In this document: positions 55,505 through 63,701 of the stretch, piece after piece
Numbering within the stretch: the first letter of the stretch is position 1
Layout of the letters: the number at the start of each line of letters is the position of its first letter
Assembly (NCBI GenBank): GCA_030524675.1
Contig: JAUNGE010000002.1
Location: 94,671 to 158,670, forward strand
DNA length: 64,000 bases
Origin: a bacterium
GTDB taxonomy: Bacteria; Bacillota; Clostridia; Lachnospirales; Lachnospiraceae
Direction of reading: 5' to 3'
Notes under the pieces: generated by a model
Told to the model about the DNA's origin: nothing
The model's input: the letters and a program-made list of their open reading frames with translations, nothing else
Databases searched by the model: none
Position numbers and translations under genes: made by a program

Positions 55505-55685
55505 GTTGTACCATACCTATGAGGAATTGACACCTTACAGCGGACATAGCAAAAGAATAGTTGTGAGAACAAGAAAGAAGTTGTACCATACCTATGAGAA
55601 ATTGACACAATAGCAAACACGATTACCAAAACAATTATTCCTAAAATAATTTTGCTGGTTGTACCATACCTATGAGGAATGAAAC
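55505..55685 (+). CRISPR. CRISPR array 2 (three repeats, two spacers)
   Basis: Repeats at 55505, 55580 and 55658 start GTTGTACCATACCTATGAGG; the first two end AATTGACAC, the last ends AATGAAAC. They differ from array 1 by CCATACC instead of CCGTACC. Spacers are 46 and 49 bases, long for the type. Orientation equals array 1, with the leader on the left. The 448-bp gap 55289-55736 is leader plus array. Confidence 0.9.
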
Positions 55686-55736
55686 ATTCGCATATTACTT
55701 GGAAAATGGCTATAAAATGATAGTGGAGGTATAGAA

Positions 55737-56051
55737 ATGAATGCTTTAAGAATAGAAGATATGAGTAATACTTTTATTGAACATTCTATTGTGATACACA
55801 ACTTTGTTATAAAGATTGGGAATCAAATAAAGGATAGCTTGTGTCGAGTCTTTGGCGATAGTGTGCAGTATCAATGGAGAGAAAATGATAATAAGATTAT
55901 TGTGCCTGATGTATCTATCATATGCAATATGCGTGATAGAAAAAATGTTTCATTTACAGGAATCCCACGTTTTGTAATGGAAGTGGTTTCTGATTCTATT
56001 GCTCTCAATAGCATAGTTAAACTTTACAAAAATACAATGCGGAATGGGTAG
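55737..56051 (+). pseudogene. Truncated Uma2-like (DUF820) endonuclease-fold remnant
   Basis: A 104-codon frame containing KIIVPDVSIICNMRDRKN and GIPRFVMEVVSDS, the PD...EV.S core of Uma2 proteins, which are normally about 180 residues. After VKLYKN the frame ends early, while another frame continues QKYNAEWVE, which resembles the missing continuation, so a frameshift is likely. GTGGAGGTATAG precedes the ATG, so expression is possible. Confidence 0.6.
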
Positions 56052-56065
56052 AAAGCAGGTGAGGT

Positions 56066-59000
56066 ATGGCCACACATTTGAAATACATATCTGATCAGAA
56101 ATTTAACAGCAGTTTCAAAAATATGTTGCGGGATTACTATACATATGGATTCAAAGACAGGGAGGAGTATTCTGGCTCCCTTGGCACATATAATAACGAT
56201 CAGAAACGTTTGAACGATTTCTTGAAGGATTATATGGAGTGGTCAAACCAGAAGAAAAGAAAGAGCGTTGCAGCAGCGGGGAAAAATGTAACCTTTATTA
56301 CATGCGATTCGCAGTCGATGAGCATGAATCCTTTTCATCGGGTATATCGATTCTGCGGGACGGATCGTCCAGAGTATTTATACTATTTTTTTCACACCAT
56401 TGCAACATTGGACAGTTCATTTCAATTAGCAGAAGGTACAGATACGTTAGCGCTATATGGCAATGCTGCAGCAAGATTGGAAAGTAAACTGAATGTGCAG
56501 GAAAAGCAAATCATTAGAACGGTGAAATCCATGCATGTTGGTCAAAGAGTGGAAACACGTTTGCAACAATATTATAATAATGAGGAATTATTAATTGAAG
56601 TGGCAAAAGACGAATTCAGGTTTTCTGAGGAACAAATTCTTAAGCTCAAAACAGCCATTCGGTCCACTGCGATAAAACTGAAGACTTCAGAATTGGCTAA
56701 ATTTTATGTCCAAAAACCGTTGGCTGAAAAACTGATAGGCGGACTTAAGATTCGTGAGGGTGATAAAGAACGGAAAATTCGTAAGGATGAAAAAGAGCAG
56801 TTGCTGGTATGCCTGAGTGATAAAGAAGTATTTTGTCAAACTGCAAAGGCGTATGGATTAACCGACAAACAGATTGCAATGGTGCAGGATGCAATTCCTG
56901 AGACAATGATTGATGTTATCAATTCTATGAATTTGGACAAAAATATAGCGCGGTGTCTTAGGAAAAACAGTAAAAATAGAAAGCAGTTGATTGAAGAATC
57001 GAGAAAGAGCGGTTTGTCTGAAGATTTGATAGAGCGTTTGACGTATGCTTTTGATGTTAGAAAGACGGATCAGAATACGGTTAGTACAACGGTGAATAAT
57101 CGATTACAGAGATTAAGCGAGATTGGCGTGGTTCATTGCAGTCAGAAAGGCGGAGAACGTGTATTTTCGGATAAGCAGGTCAAACAAGTTATGGATGCTG
57201 TTCCAGATGTGATAAAGCGTCTTCTTGAAACGGAAAATATGACAAAATTGTTTGAACAGTCTCTGAAAAATTATTCGACAGAGAAGCCGGGAGATCGCAG
57301 TTGGTATCTTTCTGGATTGACGCTTAAGAGACTACTAGAGGCAGGACAAGCAGTAAATAATCAGTTCCATGATCATTTTCAGTATGCATTAGATTTTTAT
57401 TCGAAAACTTTTTTGTTTGGAGAAATAGGAACTTTTTTACTGGATCGAATGGGAACAAGGGATGACAGTCCTATCCGAATCAAACATGAATACTATATGC
57501 ATTCACTGAATGATTTTAATGCAATCGATTTGATGGCCGCGATCGAAAATAAGAAATGGTGTTTGATTTCCTATAAGCGTGAGAAAATGGAAACAACACT
57601 TCTTTGCTATCCCATAGAGTTAAGAATTAGCTCTACAAATGGCAGAGAATATTTGATGTATTATGAACCATTTAAAAAAAGTTGTGCTGCATTGAGATTG
57701 GAATTTATAGAGTCCATTCAATACTATCATGATTATGATGTAAAGAAATGCTTATCTAAGTATTATCCCGATACGGAAGTCAATATTGACATTGAGCGAA
57801 ATTTGAGCAGAGCAAAGCTGTTGATGGATTATACCTGGGGAGTTTCTACAGGAATCGTGCAGGAACGAAATGTTGAGAGTTTGAAGACGATGTTCCGAGA
57901 GCTGCGCGTCCGAATTGCATATAACAAAGATTCGGATTATTACATTCTGAACAGGCTATACAGAGAATCGAGAATAGGTATCATCTGTGTTAATGAGAAA
58001 GGTGGTTATATAGATTTTTCAGTTGTTGCAGCGGATATCAATGAAGTGATTCCTTTTATTCGAAGTTTTTATTCGCGTGTCATTTCTTGTACGGGTTTTG
58101 ACCAACAGGATTTTTCTATCGAGATGGATATCAAACATATTGATGGCCAGATGATAGACAAAGAAATGGAAATAGAAAAGAAAAATGAAGAGAACAATTC
58201 AGAAGGCAAGATTTGGCGTATAGATGATGCGTTCTTGAAAGCATTGGGTCATGGAATGAAGGCGAATGCACATGAAAAATTGTTTCATGAGATATTTAGC
58301 ACATACTATCATATTTTTGCGGCAATCTTCAGTGAAATCTGTAATGGTACACAGGATTATACGGAAACAGAAATCCAGTCTCTCTGTAAGACAATGGTGT
58401 ATAGATATAAAGAGAAATGTGGATCAGAGATGGTATGGATGTCTTTCGGAGAAGGAAATGTTTTTGTGGATATGCTGAAAAATGGAGGATTTCTTTTAAA
58501 GGAAGAGCAAAACGGAAAAGTAACATATAAATCTAAGTATGAGACGGCTTCTTTTGTGGATTTGTATAGAGACGTTATTCCGTTATCAGAAATGGAAGTG
58601 CGGTGGCTGAAAACAATAATACGGGATGAAAAGATCCATTACTTTTTGGATGAAAAGGAAATTGTGGCAGTGAAACTGCTTCTGGCAGAGATGGCGATTG
58701 ACAGTAAACCATTTCCGATGGAAGCGGTAAATTATTATGATCGATACAAGTTTTCGCCAAAGAAAGAGTGGAAAGAGAGTGCTGTTTTGGTGCCGATTCT
58801 GGACGCAATCCGTAATAATCAAGTTGTAAAAATAAAATATGTTTCAAGTAAGAAACATGTTGTTTCAGGGAATTATAAACCAATATTGGTCGAGTATTCA
58901 AAGAGAGATAATTGTTTTAGAGGATATTTTCTGTCATGCAGAAAAAAAGAGGGCATGAAGGTTTACAATCTTGCGCAATGTAGTTCTGTTGAGAATACAG

Positions 59001-59377
59001 GAAAAAGATTTGATGATATGGAGCTTAGAACCTTTTTTGACACGTACCGAGACCAACAGATGGATAAAGTGGAAATAGCGTTTGAGGATAGACCAAAACT
59101 CGCGGATCGTATTTTAACTGAGTTTTCCCCATGGAAAAAGCGCTGTGAATTTGATTCGGAATCTGGAATGTATTATCTGACTATCTACTACCAGAAACAA
59201 GATGGCAAGGAAATGGCGCTTCGATTATTAGGATTAGGGGAAAAAGTTCGTTTGGTTGATTCCGAACATAGCATATCAAAAATTGTAAAGAGCAAACTCA
59301 GGGATCAAAGAGAACAGATCCTGAAAGAGAGCCAGAAAACCGCGAGAGGAAGAGAAAGAACGGACAGCACGAGATAA
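56066..59377 (+). CDS. Giant double-WYL regulator-like protein
   Basis: An 1103-residue protein. The N-terminal about 80 residues (NMLRDYYTYGFKDREEYSG onward) resemble the winged-HTH start of WYL regulators. A first WYL domain lies at about 488-560 (AIENKKWCLISYK) with a WCX-like extension to about 710; a second lies at about 908-990 (AIRNNQVVKIKYVSSKK, ending GKRFDDMELRTFF) with another WCX segment to about 1075. Usual WYL proteins are 300-350 residues with one domain. WYL domains sense ligands such as nucleic-acid fragments and often control defence genes. It may regulate the ClpP-ATPase genes downstream or the CRISPR genes upstream. Confidence 0.8.
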   Translation: MATHLKYISDQKFNSSFKNMLRDYYTYGFKDREEYSGSLGTYNNDQKRLNDFLKDYMEWSNQKKRKSVAAAGKNVTFITCDSQSMSMNPFHRVYRFCGTDRPEYLYYFFHTIATLDSSFQLAEGTDTLALYGNAAARLESKLNVQEKQIIRTVKSMHVGQRVETRLQQYYNNEELLIEVAKDEFRFSEEQILKLKTAIRSTAIKLKTSELAKFYVQKPLAEKLIGGLKIREGDKERKIRKDEKEQLLVCLSDKEVFCQTAKAYGLTDKQIAMVQDAIPETMIDVINSMNLDKNIARCLRKNSKNRKQLIEESRKSGLSEDLIERLTYAFDVRKTDQNTVSTTVNNRLQRLSEIGVVHCSQKGGERVFSDKQVKQVMDAVPDVIKRLLETENMTKLFEQSLKNYSTEKPGDRSWYLSGLTLKRLLEAGQAVNNQFHDHFQYALDFYSKTFLFGEIGTFLLDRMGTRDDSPIRIKHEYYMHSLNDFNAIDLMAAIENKKWCLISYKREKMETTLLCYPIELRISSTNGREYLMYYEPFKKSCAALRLEFIESIQYYHDYDVKKCLSKYYPDTEVNIDIERNLSRAKLLMDYTWGVSTGIVQERNVESLKTMFRELRVRIAYNKDSDYYILNRLYRESRIGIICVNEKGGYIDFSVVAADINEVIPFIRSFYSRVISCTGFDQQDFSIEMDIKHIDGQMIDKEMEIEKKNEENNSEGKIWRIDDAFLKALGHGMKANAHEKLFHEIFSTYYHIFAAIFSEICNGTQDYTETEIQSLCKTMVYRYKEKCGSEMVWMSFGEGNVFVDMLKNGGFLLKEEQNGKVTYKSKYETASFVDLYRDVIPLSEMEVRWLKTIIRDEKIHYFLDEKEIVAVKLLLAEMAIDSKPFPMEAVNYYDRYKFSPKKEWKESAVLVPILDAIRNNQVVKIKYVSSKKHVVSGNYKPILVEYSKRDNCFRGYFLSCRKKEGMKVYNLAQCSSVENTGKRFDDMELRTFFDTYRDQQMDKVEIAFEDRPKLADRILTEFSPWKKRCEFDSESGMYYLTIYYQKQDGKEMALRLLGLGEKVRLVDSEHSISKIVKSKLRDQREQILKESQKTARGRERTDSTR

Positions 59378-59420
59378 CCAGATGATTAAGGTAGCAGAAA
59401 AACAAGTTTGTGATGTGAAT

Positions 59421-59459
59421 GCCTGTGACGTGAAAAAATGTCGCAGGCTTCTTTTTTTA
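59421..59459 (+). terminator. Terminator after the WYL gene
   Basis: GCCTGTGAC pairs with GTCGCAGGC, followed by TTCTTTTTTTAT. Confidence 0.9.
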
Positions 59460-59516
59460 TACTCTTTTTTCCGATGTCAAAATAAGAATCATGCCAGTTT
59501 TGTATAAACTATATTT

Positions 59517-59642
59517 GTACTTCAGAGAGGAACGTACCGTTTGGTGGCTGGGGCGCAGAGTTCAGTTGACAGCGACCATGAAGCGGTTGATGGCTTTGGG
59601 GAATGCAGCGCCAATGCGGCAAAGAATGATGAAATAAAAATG
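59517..59642 (+). pseudogene. Coding-like remnant before the ClpP-like gene
   Basis: A frame reading VLQRGTYRLVAGAQSSVD then SDHEAVDGFGECSANAAK and NDEIKML, ending TAA, has protein-like composition but no start codon with a ribosome binding site. It fills part of the 305-bp gap 59378-59682. Parent gene not recognised. Confidence 0.35.
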
Positions 59643-59682
59643 TTGTAAGAAATGAAAGGAAAAAGGAAGGAGATGCAGATGA

Positions 59683-60276
59683 ATGAACGTTCTTGTAAAG
59701 AGCGCAAATGGTATTACACAGGTATCCGCCGACTCAAAACTGATGTCACAGCGCAAAGTATTTATTGAGGGAGAGATTGACGCAGAAACGGCCTGTGAGT
59801 TTGTCAAGAAGATTATGATTCTGAATGCGGAGGATTCAAATAGACCAATCGATATCCTCATAAATACACCAGGTGGCTGTATCAATTCAGGGATGTTAAT
59901 CTATGATGTGATTCAGGCAAGTAAGGCGCCTATCCGCACGTTTTGTATTGGAAGAGCGTACTCTATGGGAGCTGTTTTACTCGCCTGCGGCAATCACGGA
60001 AGATATATTCTGCCGCATGGAGAAGTGATGATTCATGAGCCTTTGTTAGGAAATCATATCAGAGGGAACAGTTCTTCCATAAAATCTATTTCAGAAACAT
60101 TACTGGAAACCAAACACAAAATGAATGAGATCCTGGCGAAACATACTGGACAGAGCGAAGAAGTCGTTGAGGCGGCCACAAGCTACGATCATTATTTCAG
60201 CTCTGAGGAAAGCCTGGAGTTTGGCTTGGTAGATGAAATCGTAGATTTCGGAAAGATGATGGAGGAATGTGAATGA
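59683..60276 (+). CDS. ClpP-like serine protease
   Basis: A 197-residue ClpP-fold protein. The triad is visible: S94 in GRAYSMGA, H118 in MIHEPLLG and D169 in TSYDHYFS; LINTPGG is the oxyanion-hole strand. It differs from housekeeping ClpP in GRAYSMG for GQAASMG and in lacking the usual N-terminal axial loop. No Clp ATPase is nearby. The stop overlaps the start of the VirD4-like ATPase by four bases (ATGA), so the two proteins are made together. GGAAGGAG lies ten bases upstream. Confidence 0.88.
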   Translation: MNVLVKSANGITQVSADSKLMSQRKVFIEGEIDAETACEFVKKIMILNAEDSNRPIDILINTPGGCINSGMLIYDVIQASKAPIRTFCIGRAYSMGAVLLACGNHGRYILPHGEVMIHEPLLGNHIRGNSSSIKSISETLLETKHKMNEILAKHTGQSEEVVEAATSYDHYFSSEESLEFGLVDEIVDFGKMMEECE

Positions 60277-61553
60277 GCACAGAGAGAATCATACTTGGAA
60301 ATAATTGCATTTTTAATGGAAATCCGAAAGAAACTGGATTAAATCGAAACGTACTGGTAGTGGGAGGAACTGGCAGCGGAAAGACAGTATCTTTTGTCGA
60401 ACCGGCTCTTATAGAGACATTGAGAGTAACGAGACCTCATAATAAGATTGTCATTCTTACAAAGAGAGAATTAGCAAATAAATATATTCCTCTCTATAAG
60501 GATGCAGGCTTCAGCGTGTATGACCTTGATTTCTCAAATCCTGAAAATGGAAATTGCTGTTATAATCCACTGGCATACATGAAATCAGATGAGGACATAT
60601 CGGATCTTAGCCATGCAATCGTTATGGCAAATGACCGCAAGGAACATACGAATGCCGATCCGTTTTGGGATGACAGTTCAGAACAATTACAGGGGGCTGA
60701 GATAGCAGCAACTCTTATGATAAAAGATAAAGCAACGTATGCGGATGTATTAGATCTTCATTCCAGTTTGAAAATTGAAGAATCCGGCTGCGGAATCACA
60801 ACGTCTCTTGATTCTGTGTTCAGAAGGATTGAGAGAACTGCACCTGACTGCTACGCAATAAACTGTTGGAAAACATTTAAAGAGGCAGCGCCCAGAACCG
60901 CGAAGTCTATTTATGTTTCTATGAATTCTACACTAAGGGCCTTTACAGCAAGCATTAGAAATAGTATGAGAACGAAGCCATCCGTAGATTTTGGCAAGTT
61001 TGCCGATGAAAAATCGATTCTGTTCATTACAACAAGTCCTGTAAAAAAAGCACTTCACAGTTTGGCAAATATCTTTGTATCACAGGCAATCTCGGAATTA
61101 TTCTCTATCGCGGATGAGAGCGTATCGGGGACATTGCCGATTCCAACGGATATCATTTTTGATGACTTTGCAACTGGAGCAAAAGTGGCAGATATGCCGG
61201 AAAAATTGTCGATATGCCGTGCGAAGGGAATTGCTTTTTTGGGCCTCTTACTGCAATCCGAACTGCAGTTAAGACGAATGTATGGCGAATTTGGTGCTGC
61301 TGAGATTATAGATAACTGTGATCATTATGTATTCATGGGAGGAAATAACTACGAAACAGCAAGAGCTCTGAGCTTAAAACTCAATGTTCCGCTTGAGGAC
61401 ATTCTGTATCTCCCTGTAGGACATATCATTGTATTTCGCAGGGGACAAAAACCGATGTTTTCCACAAGATATGATGTTTATCATGACGAGTTCTATAAAA
61501 AGATAACGAAAGAATGGGAATACAAATCCAGTCAGCGATCAAGAGAACGCTGA
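60273..61553 (+). CDS. VirD4/TraG-like ATPase 1
   Basis: A 426-residue P-loop ATPase. Walker A GGTGSGKT at about 31-38, then KIVILTKRELANKY and FNPLAY-type text (CCYNPLAYMKSDEDI), and Walker B IIFDDFATG (about 294-302) with Asp-Asp in place of Asp-Glu. The late motif LLQSELQLRRMYGE and MGGNNYETARALS are typical of T4SS coupling proteins. Its N terminus has no membrane helices, unlike VirD4, so it would act as a soluble hexamer. It is coupled to the ClpP-like protease. Confidence 0.85.
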   Translation: MSTERIILGNNCIFNGNPKETGLNRNVLVVGGTGSGKTVSFVEPALIETLRVTRPHNKIVILTKRELANKYIPLYKDAGFSVYDLDFSNPENGNCCYNPLAYMKSDEDISDLSHAIVMANDRKEHTNADPFWDDSSEQLQGAEIAATLMIKDKATYADVLDLHSSLKIEESGCGITTSLDSVFRRIERTAPDCYAINCWKTFKEAAPRTAKSIYVSMNSTLRAFTASIRNSMRTKPSVDFGKFADEKSILFITTSPVKKALHSLANIFVSQAISELFSIADESVSGTLPIPTDIIFDDFATGAKVADMPEKLSICRAKGIAFLGLLLQSELQLRRMYGEFGAAEIIDNCDHYVFMGGNNYETARALSLKLNVPLEDILYLPVGHIIVFRRGQKPMFSTRYDVYHDEFYKKITKEWEYKSSQRSRER

Positions 61554-61593
61554 TGAGATGTTGGCTTATGAAGAGAAAGAAGGGTGAAAGAGA

Positions 61594-62361
61594 GTGAGTA
61601 TGGATTATAGTGGAATGCCTGGAAAGTATACGTATTCTCAGACACAGAATGGAAAGCTTGTGTCGGGGGTCATTGCAAATGGAGCTGTGAGTGATCGAGA
61701 TCCTGCAGCACAGAGAAGCGCAGGCGGCAAAGATCGCCAGGCAGGAGATCAGGGCGGGCACCTTATGGCAAACCGATTCGGAGGGCGAAATGATTCCTCT
61801 AATCTGGATGCGCAGGCGGCAAATGTAAACCAGAAAGATCAGGCAAATGTGGAAAGAAATGTCAGTACTCTTGCTGCGAATCCCAATCATACAGTATCGA
61901 TGAGTATTGCTAATTTTAACAGTGTTGGCGAACGCCCAGATGCGACTATGATTCACGTGGGTGTTCGGAATAACACTACTGGAAAAACAGATGAACAATA
62001 TATTTCATTTCAGAACGCCAGTCATGCTCTTCAGGAATCATGGAATAATACGGCAGCTCAGGCGGATCCTGCCATCGATCCATCACAGAATGCGGGCATG
62101 ACGGATGAGCAGAGAGAAGCAGCAAATACTCTCTGCGGCGCGGAAGATGCGGTAGATGACACGCTCGGAAGCGGATGGTCTTATACAGATTTTGATGTAT
62201 CATTTCTTGATGCAGGAGCAGCGGAGGGGGAAGCAACTGAAAGTTCAATGGGAAATGCGATGTCTGCTGGCGAAGAGTCGGAGGGTACGGCAGGGAGCGA
62301 AGCGGAAGAAGGAACAGGTGAAGGCGGCGGATCCGGCGATGATGATGGGCTTGGAGAATAG
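61594..62361 (+). CDS. Small nuclease-domain protein (DNA/RNA non-specific endonuclease, GGH type)
   Basis: A 255-residue protein. Residues about 40-140 match the Endonuclease_NS_2 pattern: GDQGGHLMANRFGGRNDSSN with catalytic His56, then NLDAQAANVNQ and a YISFQN strand. In polymorphic toxins this domain is the effector part; here there is no toxin N-terminal trafficking domain. The C-terminal about 60 residues are Gly/Glu/Ser-rich and acidic (EGTGEGGGSGDDDG). It lies between two VirD4-like ATPases, so it could be a transported substrate or an effector. GTG start after GAAGGGTGA; ATG 61600 possible. Confidence 0.72.
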   Translation: MSMDYSGMPGKYTYSQTQNGKLVSGVIANGAVSDRDPAAQRSAGGKDRQAGDQGGHLMANRFGGRNDSSNLDAQAANVNQKDQANVERNVSTLAANPNHTVSMSIANFNSVGERPDATMIHVGVRNNTTGKTDEQYISFQNASHALQESWNNTAAQADPAIDPSQNAGMTDEQREAANTLCGAEDAVDDTLGSGWSYTDFDVSFLDAGAAEGEATESSMGNAMSAGEESEGTAGSEAEEGTGEGGGSGDDDGLGE

Positions 62362-62414
62362 GCGTCTTTGTGTGAATGTGGATGGATCATGCATGGAGGA
62401 AGGGAGGATACGTT

Positions 62415-63701
62415 ATGTTGCAGATGACAAATGGAGAAATTGCATTGCAGGAAAGACCAAATATTGAGAAGAAGAGCAAGGCTCCGGTAATTCGACTGGC
62501 TCCTGGCTTTACTATCGATGATTCTATACTTGAAAAGCCAACATTACTGATTGGTCAGGTTTCAAGTGGGAAATCATATCTGATGCGCAATTTTCTTATG
62601 CCTCAGATTTTTAAAAGCATGAGAGCACAGGATGCGGCAGTGATCTTTGCAGCGAAGAGAGAGATGATTGATGGATTCTATCATTCGGAGGATGGTGATA
62701 TTCTCCTCGAATATAATGCAAGCAATCCTGAGAATATTTGGAATATTTTTACGGAAATGGAGGAGTCAGGCGATCCAGAGAGAACTTTGACAGAATATTG
62801 CGATGTAATGTTCTCAAAACATAAAAATACCGTGCAGCCATTCTTTACAAACGCACCAAAAGATATGTTAAAATCATTAATCATGTATTTGGCAGAATCG
62901 TATGAGCAGCAAACTGGGAAAAAACCGACCAATAGTACGTTACTTGGCTTCTTTGATACGATAACGCTCAAAGATACTGTGGTAAATGGTAAGACAAGAA
63001 AAGGTCTCTTAACTTTGATAAAAGAGGTTCCAAGACTTCATCATTTATCCGACTATCTTGGGGATGGCGGTACTGCTCAGGCGCTTGGAGTGTTGGGCGA
63101 ATTACGCACTGTGTTAAAAGAAACGTTTCAAGGCGGAGCTTTTGTGAAACCAGGCAGTTTTTCGGTCAGAAGGGCACTGCGGGAAGGAAAGAAAATCTTT
63201 TTGCTATATGATTATGCGGAAAGCACCGAGTCCAGTATTGTCTTTTTTGATATGATTATTGACCAGATGATAAAATTAAGTCTTGCGGAAAACGATCAGA
63301 AAGTATGGTTCATCTTAGATGAATTTAGTCTTCTTAGTCATCTTCAGTATTTGCAGTCAGCCCTTGCGTTCGGCAGAGGAAATGGTTTCAGGTTGATTGC
63401 GGCAGTGCAGTCTGTACAGCTGATGGAGAAAAACTATTCTGAAAGTGAAGCCAACTGTATGCTGGGACTTTTTCCTAATATTTTCTGTTTTTTTACAAGT
63501 GATTATAAAAGCAGACAGTTGATGAGCAATCGATATGGTAAGAATCTGGTATCTGTCATTGGATATGGAGGCAGCAAACCAGAATTGGTGGAGCGAGATG
63601 TGATTCAGGATGCAGATTTTTATAAAATTGCGCTGCCAGGTGACAGCATTGTTTCTCTGGCTGGGTATTCCCCATTTTTCTTCCGTAACTATAAGGAATA
63701 A
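62415..63701 (+). CDS. VirD4/TraG-like ATPase 2
   Basis: A 428-residue P-loop ATPase from ATG 62415 (GGGAGG seven bases upstream). Walker A GQVSSGKS at about 47-54, Walker B VWFILDEFSLLSHL with D302-E303, then AFGRGNGFRLIAAVQSVQLM, the Gln-containing sensor region of TraG/TraD proteins. It is a relative, not a duplicate, of ATPase 1: the Walker motifs differ in sequence. No membrane helix. Two such ATPases in one operon with a nuclease between them is unusual. Confidence 0.85.
   Translation: MLQMTNGEIALQERPNIEKKSKAPVIRLAPGFTIDDSILEKPTLLIGQVSSGKSYLMRNFLMPQIFKSMRAQDAAVIFAAKREMIDGFYHSEDGDILLEYNASNPENIWNIFTEMEESGDPERTLTEYCDVMFSKHKNTVQPFFTNAPKDMLKSLIMYLAESYEQQTGKKPTNSTLLGFFDTITLKDTVVNGKTRKGLLTLIKEVPRLHHLSDYLGDGGTAQALGVLGELRTVLKETFQGGAFVKPGSFSVRRALREGKKIFLLYDYAESTESSIVFFDMIIDQMIKLSLAENDQKVWFILDEFSLLSHLQYLQSALAFGRGNGFRLIAAVQSVQLMEKNYSESEANCMLGLFPNIFCFFTSDYKSRQLMSNRYGKNLVSVIGYGGSKPELVERDVIQDADFYKIALPGDSIVSLAGYSPFFFRNYKE

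Noticed and set aside
55374..55613. 79-codon frame across CRISPR array 2
   Set aside because: It reads through leader and repeats, so it is a by-product of the array.
59683..63701. Right arm as a fragment of a conjugative element
   Set aside because: VirD4-like ATPases alone suggest it, but no relaxase, VirB4, VirB6, integrase or attachment site is seen; it cannot be fully excluded because the window ends nearby.
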